A stretch of DNA of 38,252 bases from an uncultured Bacteroidales bacterium. GTDB taxonomy: Bacteria; Bacteroidota; Bacteroidia; Bacteroidales; F082. The notes under the pieces were generated by a model. It searched no databases, was not told the DNA's origin, and saw only the letters and a list, made by a program, of their open reading frames with translations. Of this stretch, positions 17,935-25,970 are shown piece by piece; the stretch's first letter is position 1; every line of letters starts with the position of its first letter. The position numbers and the translations under genes were made by a program. Location: NCBI GenBank assembly GCA_937902805.1, contig CALEMB010000119.1, positions 1-38,252 on the forward strand, in the 5' to 3' direction.

Positions 17935-18684
17935 CTATTGAAGGGTATAACCACCATCTATTACTAAGCCTGCACCTGTTATAAACGAACTTGCATCTGA
18001 CAAGAAAAAAGCAGCAGCCAAAGCAACTTCTTCTGGTTTACCGTATCTTCCTAAAGGATAATTCTTCATATCATTTAAAAATTGTTCTTCCGAGATTTCA
18101 CCTGATTTTATTAATGGCGTTTCTATCACACCAGGCATGAGGTAATTGACCCTAATACCTTTTGAAGCCAATTCCAATGCTAAACTTTTAGCCATAGCAG
18201 TCAAGGCACCTTTAGTAGCACTATACGTACTATTGCCAATGTGTGTTGTTATTGGGCCGTCAACAGACGATACGAAAACTATAGAAGCTCCTTTTTCTAT
18301 TTTTTTCTTTTTTAGCAGCAATCTTGTTAATTCGAATGGTGCAAAAAAATTAACATCAAAAACATCATGGATTTTCCCTGGTTTTGCAAATTGAAACAAA
18401 ATGGTTGATCCTATGCCTGCAGCATTTATCAAACCATCTATTTTTTCGATATCGTTTGTGATTTTTTCAACATCATTTGCCGAAGTCATTTCAGCCAAAA
18501 ACATACGGTTTCCACTTCGTGGCTGTAACTGCGCAAATGTTTCTTCTAATCTCTCCTTATTTCTAGCTGTAATAATAACGTTGGCACCCAATTTTGAGCA
18601 TTCAATAGCAGAACTTCGGCCAATACCAGATGAGCCACCTGTAATAAAGATTGTTTTACCTTCTAAGGAAAATGGATTATACAT
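17935..18684 (-). CDS. Short-chain dehydrogenase/reductase (FabG-like), copy of the 21208 gene
   Basis: A 249-residue classical SDR with TGGSSGIG (15-22), NAAG (about 87-90), the catalytic serine in FVSSVDG, Y154 and K158 in YSATKG, and a FabG-type end SSFITGAGLVIDGGYTLQ. It begins MYNPFSLEGKT, the same opening as the SDR at 21208-21960, so the two are duplicates. It is expected to reduce a beta-ketoacyl-ACP made by the neighbouring KASIII to the beta-hydroxy form. It overlaps the upstream ACP gene by 8 bp. Confidence 0.9.
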   Translation of the reverse strand: MYNPFSLEGKTIFITGGSSGIGRSSAIECSKLGANVIITARNKERLEETFAQLQPRSGNRMFLAEMTSANDVEKITNDIEKIDGLINAAGIGSTILFQFAKPGKIHDVFDVNFFAPFELTRLLLKKKKIEKGASIVFVSSVDGPITTHIGNSTYSATKGALTAMAKSLALELASKGIRVNYLMPGVIETPLIKSGEISEEQFLNDMKNYPLGRYGKPEEVALAAAFFLSDASSFITGAGLVIDGGYTLQ

Positions 18685-18910
18685 TTTTTGATTTTACAAT
18701 ATTGAATAAATCTTCGATAGTAACAGCTTTGCGCATTTCATCACCCTTAAGAGAAACATCATATTCCTCATCAACCATTGCAATAATAGAAAGAGCCACA
18801 AGAGAAGAATAACCCTCTAATTCATGAAACACAGTGGACCTTGAGAGAGTACTGGGGTTAAGATCATCAAACTGTTCCGCAAATTGTTCAATAAATTTAT
18901 CAAGTTCCAT
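18677..18910 (-). CDS. Acyl carrier protein (copy 2)
   Basis: A 77-residue acidic protein with the attachment motif GYSSLVAL (Ser36 the likely phosphopantetheine site) followed by SIIAMVDEEYDVSLKGDEM and a last helix TIEDLFNIVKS. This is a divergent ACP type common in secondary acyl cassettes of Bacteroidetes. It lies 20 bp after ACP copy 3, to which it is clearly related, and overlaps the SDR downstream by 8 bp. Having a dedicated ACP implies that the acyl intermediate is kept apart from membrane fatty-acid synthesis. Confidence 0.85.
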   Translation of the reverse strand: MELDKFIEQFAEQFDDLNPSTLSRSTVFHELEGYSSLVALSIIAMVDEEYDVSLKGDEMRKAVTIEDLFNIVKSKNV

Positions 18911-18930
18911 AATTTTCTCCTTTCTTGTTT

Positions 18931-19158
18931 TTAAAGTGATTCAACATATTCCCAAAGTTCTTTCACAGAGTTACGGGCGCGCACATCGGCTCCAGTAATC
19001 AAGTGGTCGTATTCCTCCTCGATCATCGAGATAATTGACAAAGAGGCTAACGAGCCCCACTCTACGAGTTCTTTGTAATTGGTGTCGGCAGTGATGGTGC
19101 CGACAGGGGTTTCGGTCATTTCGTCAGCGAAATGTTCAACAAATTCTTCTAATGTCAT
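18931..19158 (-). CDS. Acyl carrier protein (copy 3)
   Basis: A 75-residue acidic ACP with attachment motif EWGSLASL (Ser36), then SIISMIEEEYDHLITGADV and a final helix SVKELWEYVESL. It is related to ACP copy 2 (same SII-M-EEEYD pattern after the serine), so the pair probably arose by duplication. It sits 46 bp downstream of the malonyltransferase gene, which fits a role as malonyl carrier. The start is fixed by the small size and by the lack of other starts upstream. Confidence 0.85.
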   Translation of the reverse strand: MTLEEFVEHFADEMTETPVGTITADTNYKELVEWGSLASLSIISMIEEEYDHLITGADVRARNSVKELWEYVESL

Positions 19159-19204
19159 AACTTTAAATTTTTAATTGTTAATATTAAACTGATTTGCTTT
19201 GTTT

Positions 19205-20143
19205 TTATTCAGGTAATTGTTTGTAATTATGCACTCGGTCACGATAGGTGTCAACATCCAACAACGACTGCTGGTGCAGGTCAGGATACATGCGGCGGAC
19301 AATCTTCTCCAATGTATCATCGGTACCCACCTCATAGAACTCGGTCACACCATCCTTCACCATATTGTGTGTCATTGAAGTCCACAACACAGGGTGCGTG
19401 ATATGTTGGATAAGGTTTTCTTTTATTTCATCTGCATTAGTATGAGGCAGAGCATCCACACATTGATACACCGGGAACTGTGCATCATGGAACGGAGTCT
19501 TGCGGATGATGTCGCCCAGTTCTTCACGAGCCTCGTCCATATAAGGCGTATGGAACGATCCGCTGATAGGTAGAGCAACAGCCTTCTTTGCACCCTCTTT
19601 CATAAAGGCCTTGCAAGCGGCACGCACTCCCTTCCGTGAGCCGCTAATAACCACCTGTCCGGGACCATTGTAATTGGCAAAATAGATAGGCTCACCTGTT
19701 TCATCCCAAATCTCTTTGATACGTTTGGCTACATATTCGTCAGAGAGACCAATCACTGCACCCATGCCCGTTTGCACCTTGTCGCATGCTTTTTGGCCAA
19801 TGACGGCACGATTGAGCACGAGGTTTAATCCATCCTCAAATTCTATCACACCATTCACCACCAATGCAGCAAACTCTCCAAGTGAATGACCAGCCACCAC
19901 ATCTGGGTGGACCTCAGTTTGTGTCAATGCCAGTACAACTTCGTAGAGAAACACAGAAGGTTGCGTATTGATGGTTTGCATCAATTCCAGCTCTGTGCCG
20001 TTAAACATCACATCGGTAATACGACGGCCAAGATAATCATTGGCACGCTCAAACAGTTCTTTGGCTTTGGGGAAGTTGTCATAGATATCCTTGCCCATGC
20101 CCTCTTTTTGGCAACCTTGACCAGGGAAGATAAATGCTTTCAT
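19205..20143 (-). CDS. fabD: Malonyl-CoA:ACP transacylase
   Basis: A 312-residue FabD. Motifs are FPGQGCQKEGMG near the start, the nucleophile elbow GHSLGEF (Ser87), VISGSRKGV, and the catalytic histidine context PISGSFHTPYM. It transfers malonyl from CoA to ACP and so provides the extender for the two KASIII enzymes beside it. The housekeeping fabD normally lies elsewhere, so this is likely an extra pathway copy; that is inference from context. The sequence is somewhat more GC-rich than the flanking KASIII and SDR genes. Confidence 0.92.
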   Translation of the reverse strand: MKAFIFPGQGCQKEGMGKDIYDNFPKAKELFERANDYLGRRITDVMFNGTELELMQTINTQPSVFLYEVVLALTQTEVHPDVVAGHSLGEFAALVVNGVIEFEDGLNLVLNRAVIGQKACDKVQTGMGAVIGLSDEYVAKRIKEIWDETGEPIYFANYNGPGQVVISGSRKGVRAACKAFMKEGAKKAVALPISGSFHTPYMDEAREELGDIIRKTPFHDAQFPVYQCVDALPHTNADEIKENLIQHITHPVLWTSMTHNMVKDGVTEFYEVGTDDTLEKIVRRMYPDLHQQSLLDVDTYRDRVHNYKQLPE

Positions 20144-20149
20144 ATTGCG

Positions 20150-21184
20150 TTACTGATTAATGGGTCTGTAAATCTTTGTCTGTGAAAGGTCGCAAGCAAT
20201 GCTACCCCAGCTTAGTCCAACACCGTATGCGGCAAGAATAACCTTATGCCAAGTTGATGTGTCAATTCCATCTGCACGATAAGGCCAATCAGTCAGCACC
20301 AATGGCACGGTAGTCGGTCCCGTGTTTCCATAGTTCATAATATCGAACGGCGCACGTTCGGGATGTGCCAGTTTCAACTTGCGACGCATAAAATCCACTG
20401 TAATCTTGGTGGCCTGATGCAGACCATAGAAGTCCACTTCGTCCTTGTCCCATCCAGCCAGTTCAAGAACTGATTTGATGGTCTTAGGGCCAACAGAGAC
20501 AATGAAACTAAACACGTCATCACCTTGCATAGGTGGTTCTTCAGTCACATAATCAGAGCTGAGGTTTTGTGGCCATTTCCTGTATCCTTTGCCATCCCAA
20601 ATAACAGTCTTATAATCATATCCATTCGTCTGAATATGAAATGCTAAATCAGAATCCCCTCTGCTCACAATCGAAGCTGAACCCGCATCACCAAAAACCA
20701 TAACATCAGATTTGTTTTTCTTGTTATGATTCTTTGAATTGGTATCACCTGCTAACAAAAGCACATTATTACAAGCTCCTGATGAGATAAGTGAAGCAGC
20801 TTGAAATATACCATTAATGTAACCACTACATCCAAACGAAATATCAAAACAAACGCAATCTTTAGATAGACCGAGTCTCCCTTGAAGAACACATGCTGTT
20901 GCTGGCATATAATAGTCGAAAGTTTGCGAAACAAATACTAATCCATCAATCAGATCCCTATTATAGTTCTCTTTCTCAAAAATTAGTTCTGCAGCACACT
21001 GGCATAAATCAGCCGTAGTCTCGCCTATAGCTGCCTCATGCAAACGTTCAATGCCTGAACCACTGATAGTTTCTTCAACAACTTTTTCTCCAAAAATGTC
21101 TTTGTAACCAGTCATTTCAACCACTTTCTCTGGCAAACAAGTGGCAATGCTTTTGATTTCTACATTTTTAAATATACACTTCAT
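20150..21184 (-). CDS. Beta-ketoacyl-ACP synthase III (FabH-like), copy 2
   Basis: A 344-residue KASIII with Cys119 in SFGCSGYINGI, the histidine in FYGLHQATKI and the asparagine in IMNYGNTGPTTVP: a complete triad. It shares the stretch DGLVFVSQT-D and LQ-RLGLSKD with copy 1, so the two are paralogues. It lies 6 bp before fabD and 23 bp after an SDR. Two KASIII enzymes suggest either two condensation rounds with different chain lengths, or one active and one redundant enzyme. Both active sites look intact. Confidence 0.9.
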   Translation of the reverse strand: MKCIFKNVEIKSIATCLPEKVVEMTGYKDIFGEKVVEETISGSGIERLHEAAIGETTADLCQCAAELIFEKENYNRDLIDGLVFVSQTFDYYMPATACVLQGRLGLSKDCVCFDISFGCSGYINGIFQAASLISSGACNNVLLLAGDTNSKNHNKKNKSDVMVFGDAGSASIVSRGDSDLAFHIQTNGYDYKTVIWDGKGYRKWPQNLSSDYVTEEPPMQGDDVFSFIVSVGPKTIKSVLELAGWDKDEVDFYGLHQATKITVDFMRRKLKLAHPERAPFDIMNYGNTGPTTVPLVLTDWPYRADGIDTSTWHKVILAAYGVGLSWGSIACDLSQTKIYRPINQ

Positions 21185-21207
21185 AATATCGTATGTTTGT
21201 TATTTTT

Positions 21208-21960
21208 TTACAAATGACATCCTCCATCAATGGCTAAATTAATTCCAGTCACCCAACTTGATGCTTCTGAAAGAAGATAAATCACTCCATATGCAACATC
21301 CTCCGGCTTGCCAAAGCACTTTAATGGATATCTATCCAACTTACTTCTTAGTTCTTCCTCTGTCATTAAACTTAAAGACTGTTTTAAAATAGGGGTTTCA
21401 ACAACAGCAGGGCAAATTGTGTTCACTCTAATACCCTGAGGGCCTAACTCGTTAGCAGCTGTCATTGCAAAACCACTGAGAGCCCCTTTGGTGGCAGAGT
21501 AATCAGAATCTCCAACACTTCCTGCTGTAAAAATACCCGCAGTCGATGCAATAAAAACAATCGATGATTTTTTTAACAACTTACCATTTTTTAACAAACC
21601 AGCAGTAAGTAAAATAGGTGCTAATTCATTTGTATTAATTATCTCAAGAAATAAATCCCTCTTAAGTCTCTTAACAGGACATATTTTGGGTATCCCCGCA
21701 CAGTGAACAACGCCATTAATTGCAGGACATGTTGCCACCAAGTTATCTATACCGCACTGTTCGGCGAGATCAGATGCAATTATTAAATGACCTTCACCCT
21801 CCAATTGAGATAGTGTATTTTGCAAGCGTTCTTGATTTCTTCCATTAAGGACAATTGACGCTCCCATCTTAGAGCAAGCTATGGCGACTCCTTGTCCAAT
21901 ACCAGAAGAAGCACCTGTAACTAATATTGTTTTGCCTTCCAGTGAAAAAGGATTATACAT
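21208..21960 (-). CDS. Short-chain dehydrogenase/reductase (FabG-like)
   Basis: A 250-residue classical SDR: TGASSGIG near residue 15, HCAG in place of NNAG, catalytic serine in IASTAG, SDYSATKGAL with the Tyr/Lys pair, and SSWVTGINLAIDGGCHL at the end. I chose the ATG at 21960 over the one at 21981 because it gives the same start (MYNPFSLEGKT) and length as the paralogue at 17935-18684. With this start it overlaps the GNAT gene by 8 bp. It should reduce the 3-keto group made by the KASIII encoded immediately after it. Confidence 0.88.
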   Translation of the reverse strand: MYNPFSLEGKTILVTGASSGIGQGVAIACSKMGASIVLNGRNQERLQNTLSQLEGEGHLIIASDLAEQCGIDNLVATCPAINGVVHCAGIPKICPVKRLKRDLFLEIINTNELAPILLTAGLLKNGKLLKKSSIVFIASTAGIFTAGSVGDSDYSATKGALSGFAMTAANELGPQGIRVNTICPAVVETPILKQSLSLMTEEELRSKLDRYPLKCFGKPEDVAYGVIYLLSEASSWVTGINLAIDGGCHL

Positions 21961-22567
21961 TTTTTTTATGTTTGGTTTCACGTATTTTTTTTATCATTCT
22001 TTGCATTACGGATTCTAATTCATAGTCTCCTTTTTCTTTATGAGAAAAGTATTCTTCACTTAATACCGAACCAATCGAAGCATCATAGAATTTCCCATTT
22101 TTATAAAAAGCTTGTCGAAGAATTCCTTCTTCTCTCGAGAAAAAAACCGATCCTATAAAATCTGTGGTTTTATGGTCTACTATATACATACCATAAACTC
22201 GATTCAACCCCAACCGTTCAAAAGCATACTCATATAAGAACAAATATGACTCAACCCACGCGGAACCATCTTGATACTCCTTATCTCCTATAACCAAACC
22301 GCCAAATTCTGCCGAACGATTAATATAATGAATATTTGTCAAACTCATATATCCTATCATTCTATTAGTATCTTTTGCACAAATAGCCCACCATGCTTGA
22401 TAAGGATTGTGCATCATGTGAGATTTAACCCATTCCAAAGCCTCTTGTTGGCACATTCTGCGATTAAGACCCACACTAAGCTTTCTCAATTCGTCATCGT
22501 TTTTCCATTGATAAATTGACTTAGCGTCATCTTCTTCAAATGTTCTAAAATACACTGTACGTTCCAT
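21953..22567 (-). CDS. GNAT-family N-acyltransferase (RimJ/RimL/PseH-like)
   Basis: A 204-residue GNAT protein when started at the ATG at 22567 (MERTVYFRTFEEDDAKSIYQW). A longer frame opens at 22621, but its extra residues overlap the ATP-grasp gene and do not look like the family start. It has the RimJ/RimL layout: YFRTFEEDD, AWWAICAKDTNRMIGYMSLT, and the acetyl-CoA-binding strand and helix region around FGGLVIGDKEYQDGSAWVESYLF. PseH- and WecD-type relatives acylate the amino group of nucleotide-activated amino sugars. Its place between the sugar aminotransferase genes and the acyl cassette makes it the best candidate to move the acyl chain onto the amino sugar. Confidence 0.8.
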   Translation of the reverse strand: MERTVYFRTFEEDDAKSIYQWKNDDELRKLSVGLNRRMCQQEALEWVKSHMMHNPYQAWWAICAKDTNRMIGYMSLTNIHYINRSAEFGGLVIGDKEYQDGSAWVESYLFLYEYAFERLGLNRVYGMYIVDHKTTDFIGSVFFSREEGILRQAFYKNGKFYDASIGSVLSEEYFSHKEKGDYELESVMQRMIKKIRETKHKKNV

Positions 22568-23681
22568 ATTTAAATCTTTGTTTGTTCGATTGATAAATAA
22601 AATAACCACCTCTATCCGCATTGCTTTTCACTTCGGGCAGTGGCCCCTCCTTTATTCCGCATTCAACAATCTCTGGATAATGATTACTATTACGAATAAT
22701 ATCGCCAACCTCAGGGGCCAGTTTACTGTAAAAATAAACACCTGAATAATGCTTCGATGGTAAAACGGGTTCAGTAAATCTACCAACAGCTAATTCTATA
22801 ACCCCTTTCACCATATCATATCCTGTTGAAAGACGCACCAAATCACAGGTAATCCGGTCACCACCCATTCTGGCACCTATTTCTATAATGTAAATCTCTC
22901 CTCGTGAATTCACCTTTAACTCTGTATGGCTTGGGGAATTTTCTATTTTCAGAGCCGTCAATGCCTTGTCAACCGTATTACTAATCTTAGAAGCCATTTC
23001 TTCGGTGATATCAGCAGGCTGGTGATGAGCCATCTCAATGAAATGAGGCGCACCACTTGTAACTTTATCTGTGATTTGAAGGATATAGTGCTTCCCATTA
23101 TGACTTATTGATTCCACACTGAATTCGCGACCATCAATAAATTCTTCAACAATAGCATTCTCTGTACGAGAATGGTTATAAGCTTCTTCTAAAGCCTCAG
23201 GCAAGGCATCGGGAGAATCCAATTTGGTTATTCCTTGACTACCGCCACTGTCAAGTGGTTTTACAATGATCGGATAACGCATCTGTGAAGTATCACATTG
23301 ATTACCTTTATGCAACTTAAGGTATTTCGGGACGGATATACCGTTATTCTCAAATGCCAAGCGTTGTGCATATTTAGTTTCAGTACGTCTAACACATTCT
23401 TCGCTATTGCTCACAAGTCCCATTGCCTGAGCAACATAAACCACTGTAGGAAGGGCTGACTCTAAACTAAATGATGTAATCCCATCAACGCCCTCTTCTT
23501 TGCAGACACGTAGCACAGCTTCTCTGTCAGAAAAAGAAATCGGATAAAAACTGTTACAAAATTCTTTACAAACAGCTCCTTCAGCCCAGGCTATGCCAAC
23601 AAGATAATAACCAAGTGCCTTAGCCTGCTTGTAAAATGGAATCAAAGGCTCATTAGCCCCAATAACTGCAATTTTATACAT
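22545..23681 (-). CDS. ATP-grasp ligase
   Basis: A 378-residue ATP-grasp enzyme of the PurK/carbamoyl-phosphate-synthase-like group. It has an N-terminal Rossmann lobe (KIAVIGANEPLIPFYKQAKALG), an ATP-binding strand RYPIIVKPLDSGGSQGITKL (about 133-152), IVEEFIDGREFSVESIS, HTELKVNSRGEIYIIEIGARMGGD with the metal-binding acidic residues, and a C-terminal lobe. It is related to the ligase at 24763-25965. It should form an amide from a carboxylic acid and an amine, perhaps an amino-acid substituent. It overlaps the neighbouring PLP-enzyme gene by 8 bp and the GNAT gene by 23 bp. Confidence 0.88.
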   Translation of the reverse strand: MYKIAVIGANEPLIPFYKQAKALGYYLVGIAWAEGAVCKEFCNSFYPISFSDREAVLRVCKEEGVDGITSFSLESALPTVVYVAQAMGLVSNSEECVRRTETKYAQRLAFENNGISVPKYLKLHKGNQCDTSQMRYPIIVKPLDSGGSQGITKLDSPDALPEALEEAYNHSRTENAIVEEFIDGREFSVESISHNGKHYILQITDKVTSGAPHFIEMAHHQPADITEEMASKISNTVDKALTALKIENSPSHTELKVNSRGEIYIIEIGARMGGDRITCDLVRLSTGYDMVKGVIELAVGRFTEPVLPSKHYSGVYFYSKLAPEVGDIIRNSNHYPEIVECGIKEGPLPEVKSNADRGGYFIYQSNKQRFKYGTYSVF

Positions 23682-24750
23682 TGTAGTGTTGTTTTATTGT
23701 TCTTATTATCTTGTTCATATCTTCTTGATTATATCTTTGGTCTATTGGAATGGCAAGTATTGTATTATATATATATTTCACAGTATCGTCAATCAAAACT
23801 TCATCATAAGCCACAGGCCAAATAACTGGAGCATAAATATGCTGTGCTGCCAAATCAGCTTGTAGTTGTGGACGATCATTTACATAAACGACAAAATATA
23901 ACGGAGCAGAAGTGACCTCGCTTATATTATTGCACACTAATTTACAAACGTCTAATCCTTGAAGATTTTTGAACAAATACTTATAGTTCTCGTATCTTAG
24001 CCGTTGGTTTTCTTCCTTATCCTCCTTCTCTAATAACTGTAATGACACATTGGACATCTTATGTGGAGCCACCTCTGATTCAACAAGTCCCACTGCATAT
24101 TTATTAATCCGAACCGAGATTTTTTTAACTTCCTCATTATCAGTATCAAAATACAGACCTCTTAGATACATAGAATCTTTTTGCAATGAAACGAACTTGT
24201 TATTTTCTTTCAGTGAATCATCAATGTATTCCGATATTTCAGCACACTCCATAAAACCGCCATCCGGGATAGAAAACCATTTGCGATAACTACCGATGTA
24301 AAAATCAACATAATCGAGCCTCTGCTTTGAAAAAATGCATTGTGTAAGATCCACGATTATTTTACACCCGGTTACACGTACTTCCTCAATTAAATCTATC
24401 TCCTCTTCATTTAAATCTTTGCCATAATAAGGGTGAACAATCATTAAATCAAACTGTTGGCTCGTCGCAAGTTTTTTTGTTTCCTCAACTACAATCCTAA
24501 GACTCTTATCAATAGGATAATAGAAGCAATTCCACGCCTGTTCTTTGAATGGAGTTACAACGGTTCCACAAGTATAAGCAGGTATTAACACTCTCTTACC
24601 CGAATTTCGCATTTTGTCAATAATGGCGGTAAATGCCTCCCTACATAAAGAATAATTTACCTTCTCCGTATCATACCAATCCAATGATTTGTCATCTAAA
24701 AGTTCCAAATCAGAGTCATATAACGGGAATATGCTTCCAATATCTTTCAT
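23674..24750 (-). CDS. PLP-dependent aminotransferase-fold protein
   Basis: A 358-residue protein with the fold-type I (DegT/class V-like) plan. Near residue 58 it has KRVLIPAYTCGTVVTPF, the usual strand-turn that binds PLP phosphate. A later LMIVHPYYGKDL leads into KIIVDLTQCIF, with the acidic PLP-nitrogen contact. FYIGSYRKWFSIPDGGF holds the probable Schiff-base lysine. It is distinct from the VioA-like protein at 25971. Lying between two ATP-grasp ligases, it may make the amino compound that they use. The substrate is unknown. Confidence 0.72.
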   Translation of the reverse strand: MKDIGSIFPLYDSDLELLDDKSLDWYDTEKVNYSLCREAFTAIIDKMRNSGKRVLIPAYTCGTVVTPFKEQAWNCFYYPIDKSLRIVVEETKKLATSQQFDLMIVHPYYGKDLNEEEIDLIEEVRVTGCKIIVDLTQCIFSKQRLDYVDFYIGSYRKWFSIPDGGFMECAEISEYIDDSLKENNKFVSLQKDSMYLRGLYFDTDNEEVKKISVRINKYAVGLVESEVAPHKMSNVSLQLLEKEDKEENQRLRYENYKYLFKNLQGLDVCKLVCNNISEVTSAPLYFVVYVNDRPQLQADLAAQHIYAPVIWPVAYDEVLIDDTVKYIYNTILAIPIDQRYNQEDMNKIIRTIKQHYNV

Positions 24751-24762
24751 ATTATAACTGAT

Positions 24763-25965
24763 TTATTCTACTACGACCTTAATATTATCATCATGGTTTA
24801 CAATGTGGGCATCAACTTCAGCGAGGTTTTCAAATTTCAGAAAAACAGAACCCACCGCATTGTTTGCACCATGGAATTGTTCCACTGTATCGTCCTTTTT
24901 GGGATAGACAGCTTCACTAATGAAATGTTTCCGCCTGAACTGCTCATCATACCAGACCTCGCAAAACTTACCGCCTTGGTTGGAATGGATAATGTCATTC
25001 ACATATATACCATCGTATTTCGGCTGCTTGATTTCTGGCAAAGGTTCACCTATGGCTTTCAGCACTTCGGCTTCAATTAAATCAATACCTGTACCTATAC
25101 GCTGCAACTCGGCAATACGATTGCCACCAGCACGAGGTGATACTTCCATTAGGTAAGCTTTGCCATTTTTGCAAAGACGGCTCTCCACATTGTATAAACC
25201 TGTACCGCAACCCAGTAGATTAATTAAGCGTTGCAATTCTACAGTTAATTCGTCTTGAACCTTTTGCGGCATTGTGGCAGGCCATACTTCTATGGCTGGA
25301 GTGTAAGGGTTGCTGGCAGAGCTGTCAAAATGCTGGTCGGAATAATCAGCATAAACCAATTTACCATCCACACTGAAGCAATCGGAACTCGACTGGTAGC
25401 CATCCAACTCCAAGAAGTCCTCTATGATGAAATGTCCATTGTGCGATTCTTCCAAAGCATGTTCTATGGCCTTAGGTAAATCTTTTGGGTCATCAACTTT
25501 TGACACACCTTTACTGCCAGCAGAATCCACTGGCTTCACAATTACTGGCCAATGGAAGAGATCCTTATCCATGACGGCTTCTTTTGCATCCGTATAACCT
25601 TTAGCTGTCGGGCAATTAAAGCCATGTTCAAGAAGAAACTGACGGAAACTGGCTTTGTCTTGCATAATGCAAGCGGCTTTGTAAGAACAAGTGAATGGCA
25701 AACCCATTTGCTCAGCCACGTATGCGGCAGCGGTAACCCCTGGGTCAACCGCATAACTTAAAATACCGTCTATCTTCAGTTCCTGTGCCAACTTTAACAC
25801 TACCTCTTTATCAAGAATACTTACATTATGGTATTCATCGCTGTATTGATGGGCAATATTATTGGGTAGGTAGTCAACAGTAATGACGTGACAACCATGT
25901 TTATGTGCCGATTCAATAGCAGGAAGCAGGTAGCGAATGCCACCCAAAAGCATCAGTTTCTTCAT
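24763..25965 (-). CDS. ATP-grasp ligase
   Basis: A 400-residue ATP-grasp enzyme: Rossmann start KKLMLLGGIRYLLPAIESAH, ATP strand HWPVIVKPVDSAGSKGVSKV (about 137-156), FIIEDFLELDGYQSSSDCF, and YNVESRLCKNGKAYLMEVSPRAGGNRI carrying the metal-binding residues. It is a paralogue of the protein at 22545-23681 with the PLP enzyme between them. The expected chemistry is ATP-driven amide formation through an acyl-phosphate. Its C-terminal lobe is longer than in its paralogue. A 5 bp gap to the DegT gene supports one operon. Confidence 0.88.
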   Translation of the reverse strand: MKKLMLLGGIRYLLPAIESAHKHGCHVITVDYLPNNIAHQYSDEYHNVSILDKEVVLKLAQELKIDGILSYAVDPGVTAAAYVAEQMGLPFTCSYKAACIMQDKASFRQFLLEHGFNCPTAKGYTDAKEAVMDKDLFHWPVIVKPVDSAGSKGVSKVDDPKDLPKAIEHALEESHNGHFIIEDFLELDGYQSSSDCFSVDGKLVYADYSDQHFDSSASNPYTPAIEVWPATMPQKVQDELTVELQRLINLLGCGTGLYNVESRLCKNGKAYLMEVSPRAGGNRIAELQRIGTGIDLIEAEVLKAIGEPLPEIKQPKYDGIYVNDIIHSNQGGKFCEVWYDEQFRRKHFISEAVYPKKDDTVEQFHGANNAVGSVFLKFENLAEVDAHIVNHDDNIKVVVE

Positions 25966-25970
25966 AATGG

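Noticed and set aside
21961..21981. Earlier start for the SDR at 21208
   Set aside because: The upstream ATG adds only seven residues (MKPNIKK) lying inside the GNAT gene, and the paralogous SDR starts at the equivalent of the ATG at 21960.
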